Source of the DNA: Alkalibacterium sp. MB6
Lineage (GTDB): Bacteria > Bacillota > Bacilli > Lactobacillales > Carnobacteriaceae_A
NCBI RefSeq assembly: GCF_009935905.1
Contig: NZ_PREX01000006.1
Coordinates: 1-64,000 of the forward strand
DNA length: 64,000 nt
Reading direction: 5' to 3'
Shown: positions 54,298 to 63,242 of the stretch, one piece after another
Layout of the letters: every line of letters begins with the position of its first letter
How positions within the stretch are numbered: position 1 is the first letter of the stretch
Program-made: the position numbers and the translations under genes
The notes under the pieces: model-generated
What the model saw: only the letters and a program-made list of their open reading frames with translations
Told to the model about the DNA's origin: nothing
Database searches by the model: none

Positions 54298-56757
54298 ATG
54301 GCTCACTTACTAAAAAGGATATTTGAAAATGATAAAAAGGCCTTGCGTCAGTACGGCAAAATCGCTGACCAAATTGAAGCGTTATCTGATGATATGGCGG
54401 CTTTATCAGACGAAGCGTTAATTGCTAAAACAGAAGAATTTAAAAAGCGTTATGAAGCAGGAGAAACCTTGGATGATTTACTTGTTGAAGCATTCGCTGC
54501 TATTAGAGAAGCGGCTAAACGCGTTCTTGGTTTATTCCCATTCCGTGTTCAATTAATGGGTGGCATTGCGCTACATGAAGGTAACATCTCTGAAATGAGA
54601 ACCGGTGAAGGTAAAACGTTAACAGCAACACTGCCTGTTTATTTAAATGCGATTGCTGGAAAAGGCGTACACGTCGTAACAGTCAATGATTACTTGGCTA
54701 CTCGTGACGCAGAAGAGATGGGTGAGTTATATAGATGGATGGGCTTATCGGTTGGACTTAACCTCAATTCAAAAACGTCAACTGAAAAACGCGATGCTTA
54801 CAACTGCGATATAACCTATTCAACTAATAATGAGCTCGGTTTTGACTATTTAAGAGACAATATGGTGGTTTACAAAGAACAAATGGTTCAGCGTCCACTC
54901 AACTTTGCTATTCTAGATGAAGTTGACTCAATTTTAATTGACGAAGCGAGAACACCTTTAATTATTTCAGGTCAAGCGAACCGTTCGACTTCGTTTTATA
55001 CCCGCTGTGACTTCTTTATTAAAGGCTTAAAAGAAGATGTTGATTACACAATTGATTTACAGTCTAAGTCTGTTTCTTTAACTGAAGAGGGTATCGAAAG
55101 AGCAGAAAAAACCTTCCATGTTAATAATCTATATGACATTGAGAACCAAGCGCTCGTGCATCACTTGGACCAATCCTTACGAGCCAATTACATCATGATC
55201 TTAGATGTGGATTACGTTGTAGATGACGGTGCTGTTAAAATTGTTGACCAGTTTACTGGGCGTATCATGGAAGGCCGTCGTTACTCTGATGGCTTACATC
55301 AAGCGATTGAAGCAAAAGAAAATGTTGAGATTCAAAAAGAATCCAAAACAATGGCTACTATTACCTTCCAAAACTACTTCCGTATGTACCAAAAGTTATC
55401 TGGGATGACTGGTACAGCTAAAACAGAGGAAGAAGAGTTTAGAGAAATTTATAACATGAACGTTATCGCTATCCCTACTAACCGTCCGCTTATTCGTGAC
55501 GACCGTGACGATTTGCTTTACCCAACATTGGAGAGCAAATTCAATGCAGTTGTAGAAGACATTAGAGAACGCCATGAAAAAGGCCAGCCTATTCTTGTCG
55601 GTACAGTGGCAGTTGAGACTTCTGAATTGATTAGTAGTCTATTGAAAAAAGCAGGCATTCCTCATGAGGTATTGAATGCCAAAAACCACTTCCGTGAGGC
55701 GGAAATTGTTGTAAACGCAGGGCAAATGGGTGCAGTAACTATTGCGACCAACATGGCCGGACGTGGTACAGATATTAAATTGGGACCTGGTGTAAAAGAG
55801 CTAGGCGGCCTGGCTGTTATTGGTACAGAACGTCATGAGTCAAGACGTATCGATAATCAGTTAAGAGGACGTTCTGGTCGTCAAGGAGACCCTGGGGTTT
55901 CTCAATTTTACCTGTCTCTTGAAGATGATTTGATGAAACGATTTGGATCTGACCGTATCCGCATGGTTCTAGAGCAGTTGAAAATTGCAGAAGACGATGC
56001 TGTTATTCAAAGTAAAATGATTAGTCGTCAAGTTGAGTCTGCTCAAAAACGAGTAGAAGGAAATAACTACGATACTAGACGTAACGTATTAAAATATGAC
56101 GATGTCATGAGAGAGCAAAGAGAAGTCATTTATTCTCAGCGCCAAGAAGTGATTATGGAAGAAGAATCTTTAAGTTACGTAACTATCCCGATGATTAGAA
56201 AAACGATTGAACGACATGTCCAACTTTATACTCAAAGTGAAGACAAGTCTAATTGGAAATTAGATCGTATCGTTGACTTTGCTCACACGACTTTAGTAGC
56301 ACCTGAGCAACTGACTTTAGAAGATATCCAAGGGAAATCCGCTAAAGAAATTGAGAACCTATTGGTTGATTTAGCACGTTCAACTTATGAAGAAAAGACA
56401 GCTCAACTTAACGGAAAAGAGCAAGTTCTTGAATTTGAAAAAGTGGTTATCTTGCGTGTAGTCGATAGAAAATGGACAGATCATATTGATCAAATGGATC
56501 AACTAAGACAAGGGATTGGCCTGCGTTCTTATGGTCAGTTCAATCCACTAACCGAATACCAGCAAGAAGGATTCACTTTGTTTGAGGAAATGATTGGTGA
56601 GATGGAGCATGACATTACGAGACTGCTGATGAAATCTCAAATTAGACAGAACCTACAAAGAGAACAAGCAGCTCCAAGTGGGGGAAGAAAACCGGTTCGT
56701 CGACCAGATAAACCAACCTTCTCACATGATGACGAAACACACACGCGTATGGGTTAA
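54298..56757 (+). CDS. secA: Preprotein translocase ATPase SecA
   Basis: An 819-residue motor protein pushing preproteins through SecYEG. Walker A is MRTGEGKT (100-107); [15 protein letters not shown], the preprotein cross-linking domain, MAGRGTDI and [11 protein letters not shown] follow in order, then the helical wing and scaffold. The C-terminus ends in [12 protein letters not shown] without the CxCx8C(H/C) zinc-binding tail that binds SecB and ribosomes in many bacteria. Start ATG 54298 follows AGAGGAG. prfB is 76 bases downstream, the usual neighbour. Confidence 0.96.
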   Translation: MAHLLKRIFENDKKALRQYGKIADQIEALSDDMAALSDEALIAKTEEFKKRYEAGETLDDLLVEAFAAIREAAKRVLGLFPFRVQLMGGIALHEGNISEMRTGEGKTLTATLPVYLNAIAGKGVHVVTVNDYLATRDAEEMGELYRWMGLSVGLNLNSKTSTEKRDAYNCDITYSTNNELGFDYLRDNMVVYKEQMVQRPLNFAILDEVDSILIDEARTPLIISGQANRSTSFYTRCDFFIKGLKEDVDYTIDLQSKSVSLTEEGIERAEKTFHVNNLYDIENQALVHHLDQSLRANYIMILDVDYVVDDGAVKIVDQFTGRIMEGRRYSDGLHQAIEAKENVEIQKESKTMATITFQNYFRMYQKLSGMTGTAKTEEEEFREIYNMNVIAIPTNRPLIRDDRDDLLYPTLESKFNAVVEDIRERHEKGQPILVGTVAVETSELISSLLKKAGIPHEVLNAKNHFREAEIVVNAGQMGAVTIATNMAGRGTDIKLGPGVKELGGLAVIGTERHESRRIDNQLRGRSGRQGDPGVSQFYLSLEDDLMKRFGSDRIRMVLEQLKIAEDDAVIQSKMISRQVESAQKRVEGNNYDTRRNVLKYDDVMREQREVIYSQRQEVIMEEESLSYVTIPMIRKTIERHVQLYTQSEDKSNWKLDRIVDFAHTTLVAPEQLTLEDIQGKSAKEIENLLVDLARSTYEEKTAQLNGKEQVLEFEKVVILRVVDRKWTDHIDQMDQLRQGIGLRSYGQFNPLTEYQQEGFTLFEEMIGEMEHDITRLLMKSQIRQNLQREQAAPSGGRKPVRRPDKPTFSHDDETHTRMG

Positions 56758-56833
56758 TTAAAGAAATAAAAGAAGCGAGGAGCGGATAATTTTATCTGTT
56801 CCTTTTCTCTTTTACTACTCTAGGAGGATAAAT

Positions 56834-57944
56834 ATGGAAATCAGTGAAATAACGAATAAATTGAGTCAATTGAAACAAAAAGTCGAAGATTATAGGGGGT
56901 CTCTTTGACTTAGAGGCCTTGGAAGCAGACATTGCGGAGTTTGATCATAAGATGGCAAACCCTACTTTTTGGGATAATCAAGAAGAAGCTCAAAAGGTCA
57001 TCAAAGAATCCAATGATATTAAAAGCACCTATCAGTCATTCAAGTTTCTTGAAAACACTGTAGAAGAGATTGAATTACTACTTGAAATGTACAAAGATGA
57101 CGAAGATGAAGACATAAAAAAAGAGATGGAAACGACTTTAACGGAACTAGAAACAGCCAGTGACCAGTTTGAGTTGGACATGCTTTTAAGTGATCCGTAT
57201 GACAAAAACAATGCGATTATTGAACTTCATCCTGGAGCAGGAGGTACTGAATCCCAAGATTGGGGAGACATGCTTTATCGCATGTATACGAGGTGGATTG
57301 ATAAAAGAGGCTTTTCTTACGAAGTGCTAGATTATCAAAGCGGCGATGAAGCCGGAATAAAAAGTGTCACCTTACTTGTCAAAGGTACAAATGCGTACGG
57401 CTTATTGAAAGCTGAAAAAGGGGTCCATCGATTGGTACGTATTTCACCTTTTGACTCCAGTGGTAGACGACATACATCCTTTGTATCCATTGATGTGACT
57501 CCAGAGATGACTGACGCTATTAATATTGAGATTAACCCTGATGAGATTAGAGTCGATACCTACCGTGCCAGTGGAGCGGGAGGTCAGCATGTCAACAAAA
57601 CAGACTCAGCTGTCCGTATTACTCACAAAGAAACAGGATTGGTCGCTTCCAGTCAAGCTGGCCGTTCTCAACTGGCGAACAAGGAAACCGCAATGAATAC
57701 ATTAAAAGCTAAACTGTATCAAAAGCAACAAGAAGAAAAAGAAAGAGAGATGGCGGAAATCAGAGGAGAACAGAAAGAAATCGGATGGGGTTCTCAAATT
57801 CGATCTTACGTTTTCCACCCCTATTCCATGGTTAAAGATCACCGGACCAACATGGAGACAGGCAATACTGACGCTGTTATGGATGGCGATTTAGACCCAT
57901 TCATTGAATCCTATCTTCGCTCCACGATGACGCAAGGAAAGTAA
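56834..57944 (+). CDS. prfB: Peptide chain release factor 2 with programmed +1 frameshift
   Basis: Two frames joined: ATG 56834 (after TAGGAGGA) to CTT 56903-56905, then stop TGA 56906-56908; a +1 shift skips T56906 and continues at GAC 56907 to 57944, giving 369 residues. The slippery CTTTGAC is preceded by the internal Shine-Dalgarno-like AGGGGGT (56894-56900), the classic autoregulated RF2 site. The protein has the stop-recognition SPF motif ([10 protein letters not shown]) and GGQ ([14 protein letters not shown]). It terminates translation at UGA and UAA. Confidence 0.96.
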
Positions 57945-58379
57945 AGAAATAGGTAAAGGCCGGACTCACTGAGTATAGTGTGAGTCCGGCCTTTGTGAGT
58001 GGTGCTTTCTAATCACTACTAAATCATATTGTCATAAATTGGACATAATATATGAAGGATATAACTCCTCGTTTGTAATGTTAAACAGTGGGCATCTTTA
58101 TCAATATTATCAGAAAATATTAAGGTGATGTGGAAGGTTTACGCCTGGAAAAACGTGTTTTGTAGACAATTGTGGGAATTATTGGATATAAAAACAAAAA
58201 ACAGTTTGTTTAATATTTCCGAATAAGACAATCGTGTTTCGTTGAAACAATTTTGTAATTGTTTTAAAACAGACATTTTAAAGTCGAATGATATACTAAA
58301 CAAGGTTAAAGAAAAAGCCAAACACTCATACCAGACTCTTATAGAAAAATTATAATAGAATAGATAGGTGATTAATTAA
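57945..58379 (+). other. Intergenic region between prfB and ftsE
   Basis: It begins with the prfB terminator (57955-57994). The other 380 bases are AT-rich with no supported gene. TATACT near 58290 and TATAAT near 58352 are possible -10 boxes for ftsE, but without convincing -35 elements. The ribosome binding site is AGGTGAT. Confidence 0.4.
57955..57994. terminator. Terminator of prfB
   Basis: Perfect 15-bp GC-rich stem AAAGGCCGGACTCAC (57955-57969) / GTGAGTCCGGCCTTT (57980-57994). Confidence 0.9.
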
Positions 58380-59066
58380 ATGATAGTAATGTCTAATGTC
58401 TACAAAAAATATCCTAATGGTATAACAGCTATAAATGGATTAGACGTTAAAATTGACCAAGGTGAATTTGTATACGTGGTTGGTCCAAGTGGAGCAGGTA
58501 AATCAACATTCATAAAAATGATATACCGTGAAGAAATGCCCACTAAAGGAACAGTAAAAGTTGGTGAATTTGATCTCGCAAATATGAAATTGAGTAAAAT
58601 TCCTTTCTTAAGAAGACACGTAGGTGTGGTTTTCCAGGATTTCAAATTGCTTCCGAAAATGACAGTTTATGAAAACATTGCTTATGCGATGCAAGTAGTA
58701 GGCAAAAACCCGAAACAAATTCAAAAGAGAGTATTAGAAGTATTAGATTTAGTAGGTTTAAAACATAAAGTCAAAATGTTCCCTAATGAATTATCAGGTG
58801 GAGAACAACAAAGGGTAGCTATTGCTAGAGCTATTGCCAATATGCCTCGCGTATTAATAGCAGATGAGCCAACGGGTAACTTAGACCCAGAAACAGCTTG
58901 GGGTATTATGGACCTTCTGGAAGAAATTAATAATCAAGGCACGACAATTATTATGGCAACTCACAATAGTGATATCGTTAATAGTGTAAGACATCGCGTA
59001 CTTGCTGTAGAAAATGGACGTATTGCCCGAGACCAAGAACAGGGGGAATACGGCTATGAACATTAA
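58380..59066 (+). CDS. ftsE: Cell division ATP-binding protein FtsE
   Basis: A 228-residue ABC ATPase that with FtsX controls peptidoglycan hydrolases at the division site. Walker A is GPSGAGKS (35-42), Q-loop VVFQDFKLLP, signature [15 protein letters not shown] and Walker B VLIADEPTGNLDP. It overlaps ftsX by 11 bases. The cell-wall hydrolase just downstream is the expected target of the complex. Confidence 0.95.
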   Translation: MIVMSNVYKKYPNGITAINGLDVKIDQGEFVYVVGPSGAGKSTFIKMIYREEMPTKGTVKVGEFDLANMKLSKIPFLRRHVGVVFQDFKLLPKMTVYENIAYAMQVVGKNPKQIQKRVLEVLDLVGLKHKVKMFPNELSGGEQQRVAIARAIANMPRVLIADEPTGNLDPETAWGIMDLLEEINNQGTTIIMATHNSDIVNSVRHRVLAVENGRIARDQEQGEYGYEH

Positions 59067-59943
59067 GACAATGTGGAGACATATCAAAGAATCATTCAAA
59101 AGTATTAAACGTAATGGTTGGATGAGCATTGCAGCCGTCAGTGCTGTAGCTGTAACGTTACTACTGGTAGGTAGCTTTATTGCCATCCTAATGAATGCTA
59201 ATAAACTAGCAACAGATATAGAAGAAGATGTGAGTGTTCGAGTTTATATCGATTTGGCAGCTGAAGAAGAAGACCGGATTCAACTTGAAGAAGATTTAGC
59301 AGCTTTAGACGAAGTAGAATCAATCGGATTTTCCAGCAGAGCCGAAGAGCTGGATAACGTTATCGGTAGTTACGGAGACGAATTTGGTTTATTCGAAGGG
59401 GACGATAATCCGCTTTATGATGTCTTTGTTTTAAATACAACATCACCCGAATTAACCGCTGATGTTGCAAATCAAGCTGAAGACATGAATTATGTAGCTG
59501 GAGTTAACTATGGTGGAGCTACAGCTGACCGACTGTTCTATATTATGGACACAGTCAGAAATGTGGGAGCTATTATCATTATAGCTTTGATATTTACGGC
59601 AGTATTCTTGATAGCTAATACGATACGAATAACGATCTTTTCGCGAAGTACTGAAATTGAAATCATGAAATTGGTTGGAGCAACCAACTGGTTTATAAGA
59701 TGGCCATTTTTAATCGAAGGAGCTTTAATTGGGTTTATCGGAGCATTAATACCGGTTGGTATTATCTCTTATGTTTACCTTAGAGGCTTCGATACGATCA
59801 TGAGATATTTGTCAGGCACATACTTTGCATTATTGCCACCTCAACCATTCTTATATTATATAATAGCACTGTTATTAGGTATTGGAGTCGTTATTGGTAG
59901 CTTAGGGTCATCATTGTCAATCAGAAGATTCTTGAAAGTATAA
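59056..59943 (+). CDS. ftsX: Cell division protein FtsX
   Basis: A 295-residue membrane protein: N-terminal segment (about 23-46), an extracellular domain (about 47-165) that contacts the hydrolase, and three further segments (FtsX/MacB fold) near 170-190, 215-240 and 262-290. ATG 59056 lies inside ftsE, 7 bases after AGGGGGA; the frame further upstream is not used. Partner of FtsE. Confidence 0.94.
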   Translation: MNIKTMWRHIKESFKSIKRNGWMSIAAVSAVAVTLLLVGSFIAILMNANKLATDIEEDVSVRVYIDLAAEEEDRIQLEEDLAALDEVESIGFSSRAEELDNVIGSYGDEFGLFEGDDNPLYDVFVLNTTSPELTADVANQAEDMNYVAGVNYGGATADRLFYIMDTVRNVGAIIIIALIFTAVFLIANTIRITIFSRSTEIEIMKLVGATNWFIRWPFLIEGALIGFIGALIPVGIISYVYLRGFDTIMRYLSGTYFALLPPQPFLYYIIALLLGIGVVIGSLGSSLSIRRFLKV

Positions 59944-60052
59944 ACACTTAAAAGTAAAAATTAAATAGAAGGGTTCGCCCTTCTTTACATAGTAAACACT
60001 AGACAATTAGAGAAGAACGCAAATAGACATTCGAGGGAAGAGGAAATCAGAC

Positions 60053-61237
60053 GTGGAAACTAAAAAGGCAGTTCTAAAAGTAATTTTAACAGCAATGATT
60101 GGAGTAACTAGTTTAGGGGGACTTCCTGTAATAGGCGAAGCCACACCTTCTAACTCCGGGAGTTATACTGAATGAATGAACTCTTTAGAGGCTAAAGAAG
60201 TGGAAGCGGAAGAACAATTGCAAGAGATTGTCCTCTCCATTGAAAAAACTGAAACAGAAGCAACCGATATTGTATCTGAGATTGACGAGACAGCAAAAGA
60301 GCTAGAGCTAATTAAGAAAGAAATTGAAGAGTTAAATAGTACAATCTCGCAAAGAGAAGAACAACTAAAGACACAAGTCAGAGCAGTTCAAGTAACAAGA
60401 CAATCTGGCGAGATGCTACGCTTCTTAATGGAAGCTGATAATTTGTCAGATGTTTTAGGTAGACTTGACGTTGTTAGCACTTTGTTTTCTGCCAACCAAG
60501 GCCTAATGGAAAAGCAAGTAGCAGACAAAGAAATGGTTGAAGCAAAAGAACGTGAGACGATTGGAAAACAAGAAGAGCAAACATTAATGGCTGCCAAGCT
60601 TGAAAATAAAAAGGTGTTATTAGAAGAACAAAAAGCTGAACAAGAAATGTTAGTGGCAGCTATTGCAGCGGACAAAACTGATTTGGCAGAAGAAAGAGAA
60701 GCCTTTTTAACTCAACAAAGAGAAAGTGAACTACGTCTCAACACCATTCAAACAGCTCGCCGTGCAGCAGAAGAAGCAACGATTATTTCTGTATCAAGTG
60801 ACTCATCTAACGATGAAACAAGTACTGAAGAAGTAAGTACGTCTTCTAGCAAGACCGTTGAAGAAGTACCGACACCAGCAGCATCTGGTTCGATCATCGG
60901 TAATGCTCAAAGTTTGATTGGAGTGAAATACGTCTATGGTGGTTCGACTCCAGCGGGCTTTGACTGTTCAGGTTTCACAGCGTATGCGTTCCAACGTGCT
61001 GGCATATCCTTGCCTCGTAGTGCTGCCGCTCAATACGGTGCAAGCAAACGTATTTCTCAATCTGAAGTAAAACCTGGAGATTTGATTTTCTTCAGCCAAT
61101 CAGGATCGATTGATCACGTAGGTATTTATTTAGGTGGTGGTCGTTTCATCGGTTCTCAAACCTCTACTGGTGTTGCAGTGGCATCATTTACCTCTGGATA
61201 CTGGTCAAGATATGTTGCAGGTTTTGGACGTCCGTAA
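60053..61237 (+). CDS. PcsB/SagA-like NlpC/P60 peptidoglycan hydrolase, split by an in-frame TGA
   Basis: GTG 60053 (9 bases after AGAGGA) opens a signal peptide (basic VETKKAVLK, hydrophobic core, cut likely near residue 30), but codon 41 is TGA (60173-60175), followed at once by ATG 60176 in the same frame. The body from 60176 is 353 residues: a long coiled coil (about 5-205), a Ser/Thr/Glu linker, and an NlpC/P60 domain (about 240-353) with Cys264 in DCSGF and His314 in DHVGIYLG. Such proteins are secreted and activated by FtsEX, encoded upstream. The body alone has no export signal, so the gene is broken, recoded, or wrongly sequenced at this base. Confidence 0.82.
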
Positions 61238-61257
61238 TCTAATACATTCATTCCTTT

Positions 61258-61298
61258 AAAAAATGGAAACTATCAGAACATGATGGTTTCCATTTTTT
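61258..61298 (+). terminator. Terminator after the NlpC/P60 gene
   Basis: Stem AAAAAATGGAAAC (61258-61270) / GTTTCCATTTTTT (61286-61298), perfect. The remaining gap to 61552 has a TATAAT near 61349 and no gene. Confidence 0.9.
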
Positions 61299-61552
61299 GA
61301 TTGTAAAACATAGTAGCTAGATACAAAAATGAAGGGATTTCAAGTGTTATAATGGGCTAGACAAACGAAGTCGATTGAGGAAAGAGTAAACGAAAATAGG
61401 AGAGGTTTGAATAGTCATCTTTAAGTCAGTCACTATAGCCAATTAGCTAAGAAAGATACACGAACCCTTTTACATTTCTTAGGAATAAAACCCATCTATG
61501 GAGAAATATATGATAAAATGAGAGAAACATAAGTAGTGAAGGGATGACGTCG

Positions 61553-62764
61553 ATGACTGTATTACAAAATAGTTTGCTCGCACTTTTGCTCTTTTTTATC
61601 CAGCCAACTTTTTTAGCCGGTTTGGCTTTAACTTTTTTATCGAAAAGCCGACGCTATAGATATACAAGAAAGCAACTCAGAGCAGCTATATATAAAGAGA
61701 ACTTTGAAATGAAACGCTTCTTACTTTGGGGACTAATCCCAGGACTTATATTATCTGTTTTGTCTGTCTTGATAGGGTTGCCTGTGACTTTAGACTGGAT
61801 TATTTTATATAATATTATAAGCATTTTATTCTTAGGATTTGGTTACCGCTTTATTCATCCTATTTTTACATTTAGTGCCTCTGCTATTCTATTAATGCTG
61901 TACCAGTTGTTTTTATCACAAGATTCCTTATTTTTACCCATTACAACCCTTTGGGAAAGCCCCTTTTTAGAGGGCTCACCAGAAACTGCTTTTGAAGGCG
62001 GTCAGGTTATTTTGATTTTAACTCTACTCTTGTTAGTGAGTTCTATTTTGACCATGCATATTGGAAAGTTAACTCAGTTCATACCTAATTTTCTTAAAAC
62101 AAAACGTGGGAAGCTAGTCGCTAGATACCGAATGAACCCTTTGTGGATGGTTCCTTTGCTGGTCATCGTTCCTGGGGACACGTTCACACAGCTATTTAGT
62201 TGGTGGCCGGTCTTTTCTATTGGGAATCAAACATTCTCTTTTCTAATATTACCAGTGCTAGTAGGGTTCCGGTATACTGTACAGGCTCAAATGCCAACTC
62301 AAGCTAAGCAGGCACTATTAAAAGACTTCGTTGCCTTAAGTGTAGTAGGAATTATCATCTTTGCTCTTTCATTTTGGGTCATTGAACTGGCGGCAGTCGG
62401 TTTATTGGTACTGTTCCTTGGAGGAGGATACGTTTTATATAGACACCGTTTGAGAGAACGAACATGGACCTTCCGTTTCGGTCCGGAACAAGAAGGACTT
62501 AAAGTTGTTGCGGTTAGACCGGGTAGTCCAGCTGATAAAATGAACATTGAAATTGGGGATACGTTACTAGAATGTAATCAAGTCAAATTGAACGACTCAG
62601 AAGACTTTGTCGAATCCTTATTCAATAATCGTGCCTATTGCAAACTTAAAATCAAGCGTGTTGATGGGGAGCTGGTTATGACTGAAACGGCTATATATGA
62701 AGACGATCCACACGATCTGGGTCTTATGACACTAGAACATATTACCTTAACAAATGGCTATTGA
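61553..62764 (+). CDS. minJ: MinJ-like membrane protein with C-terminal PDZ domain
   Basis: A 403-residue protein with about seven to eight hydrophobic segments in the first 300 residues and a PDZ domain at about 310-400 (GLKVVAVRPGSPADKMNIEIGDTLLECN). This architecture and its place after secA-prfB-ftsEX match Bacillus MinJ, which links DivIVA to the Min division-site system. ATG 61553, 9 bases after AAGGG, is preferred to ATG 61544. The name is based on architecture and synteny; sequence identity could not be tested. Confidence 0.75.
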   Translation: MTVLQNSLLALLLFFIQPTFLAGLALTFLSKSRRYRYTRKQLRAAIYKENFEMKRFLLWGLIPGLILSVLSVLIGLPVTLDWIILYNIISILFLGFGYRFIHPIFTFSASAILLMLYQLFLSQDSLFLPITTLWESPFLEGSPETAFEGGQVILILTLLLLVSSILTMHIGKLTQFIPNFLKTKRGKLVARYRMNPLWMVPLLVIVPGDTFTQLFSWWPVFSIGNQTFSFLILPVLVGFRYTVQAQMPTQAKQALLKDFVALSVVGIIIFALSFWVIELAAVGLLVLFLGGGYVLYRHRLRERTWTFRFGPEQEGLKVVAVRPGSPADKMNIEIGDTLLECNQVKLNDSEDFVESLFNNRAYCKLKIKRVDGELVMTETAIYEDDPHDLGLMTLEHITLTNGY

Positions 62765-62779
62765 TCATAGTGTAGGAAA

Positions 62780-62822
62780 TAAACGAACAGCCACTACTCT
62801 CTGAGTGACTGTTCGTTTTTTA
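62780..62822 (+). terminator. Terminator of the minJ-like gene
   Basis: Stem AAACGAACAG (62781-62790) extended by CACT/AGTG, with CTGTTCGTTT (62809-62818) and T run. Confidence 0.88.
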
Positions 62823-62864
62823 TTTAAAATTGACTTAAGAGGATGGTCATCGGCAGTTTGTAAG

Positions 62865-62912
62865 TTGGACAAAAGTCATTATTTTCTGTATCATATGAAC
62901 AAATGTACATAT
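62865..62912 (+). promoter_or_regulatory. Promoter and SmtB/CzrA-type operator of the zinc module
   Basis: TTGGAC (62865-62870), 18 bases, TATCAT (62889-62894). Overlapping the -10 box and start site is the inverted repeat ATATGAACA-AA-TGTACATAT (62893-62912, one mismatch), like operators of SmtB/CzrA zinc sensors. It ends right at the AAAGGA ribosome binding site. Confidence 0.75.
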
Positions 62913-62927
62913 AAAGGAATGATAGGA

Positions 62928-63242
62928 ATGAGCACAATGAATGGAGATGCGATTGAACGGGCCTCTGATCTGTTTAAAGCATTGAGTGAACCTAATCGAT
63001 TAACTATTATATACTTGTTGTCACTGGGAGAGCTTAGCGTTGGGGCATTAACTTTAAAGATGGAGAAGACACAATCTGCAGTCTCTCATCAACTGAAAAT
63101 TTTAAAAGCTGCACGGCTAGTGAAGTCTCGCAAGGAAGGAAAGAGTCGAATGTATTCTTTAACCGATGAACATGTGTATCAAATAGTCAATCAGGTCTTA
63201 ACGCATGTACAAGAAAAGGAGGACGAATATGGAACAGTATAG
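62928..63242 (+). CDS. ArsR/SmtB-family zinc-responsive repressor (CzrA-like)
   Basis: A 104-residue winged-helix repressor. The recognition region is SAVSHQLKILKAARLVKSRKEGK. The C-terminal helix TDEHVYQIVNQVLTHVQEKE has D, H, H and E in the D-x-H-(10)-H-x-x-E spacing of the SmtB alpha-5 zinc site, so it should release DNA when Zn2+ (or Co2+) binds. ATG 62928 is 9 bases after AAAGGA; an upstream open extension precedes the promoter. The stop overlaps the following transporter gene by 14 bases. Confidence 0.9.
   Translation: MSTMNGDAIERASDLFKALSEPNRLTIIYLLSLGELSVGALTLKMEKTQSAVSHQLKILKAARLVKSRKEGKSRMYSLTDEHVYQIVNQVLTHVQEKEDEYGTV

Noticed and set aside
60173-60175. TGA as selenocysteine or as a reassigned tryptophan codon
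   Set aside because: No SECIS-like structure was apparent, the position is outside the catalytic domain, and TGA is used as a normal stop and in the RF2 frameshift site in this window.
62805-62927. N-terminal extension of the ArsR-family repressor
   Set aside because: It runs through the promoter, operator and ribosome binding site; the family starts near the ATG at 62928.
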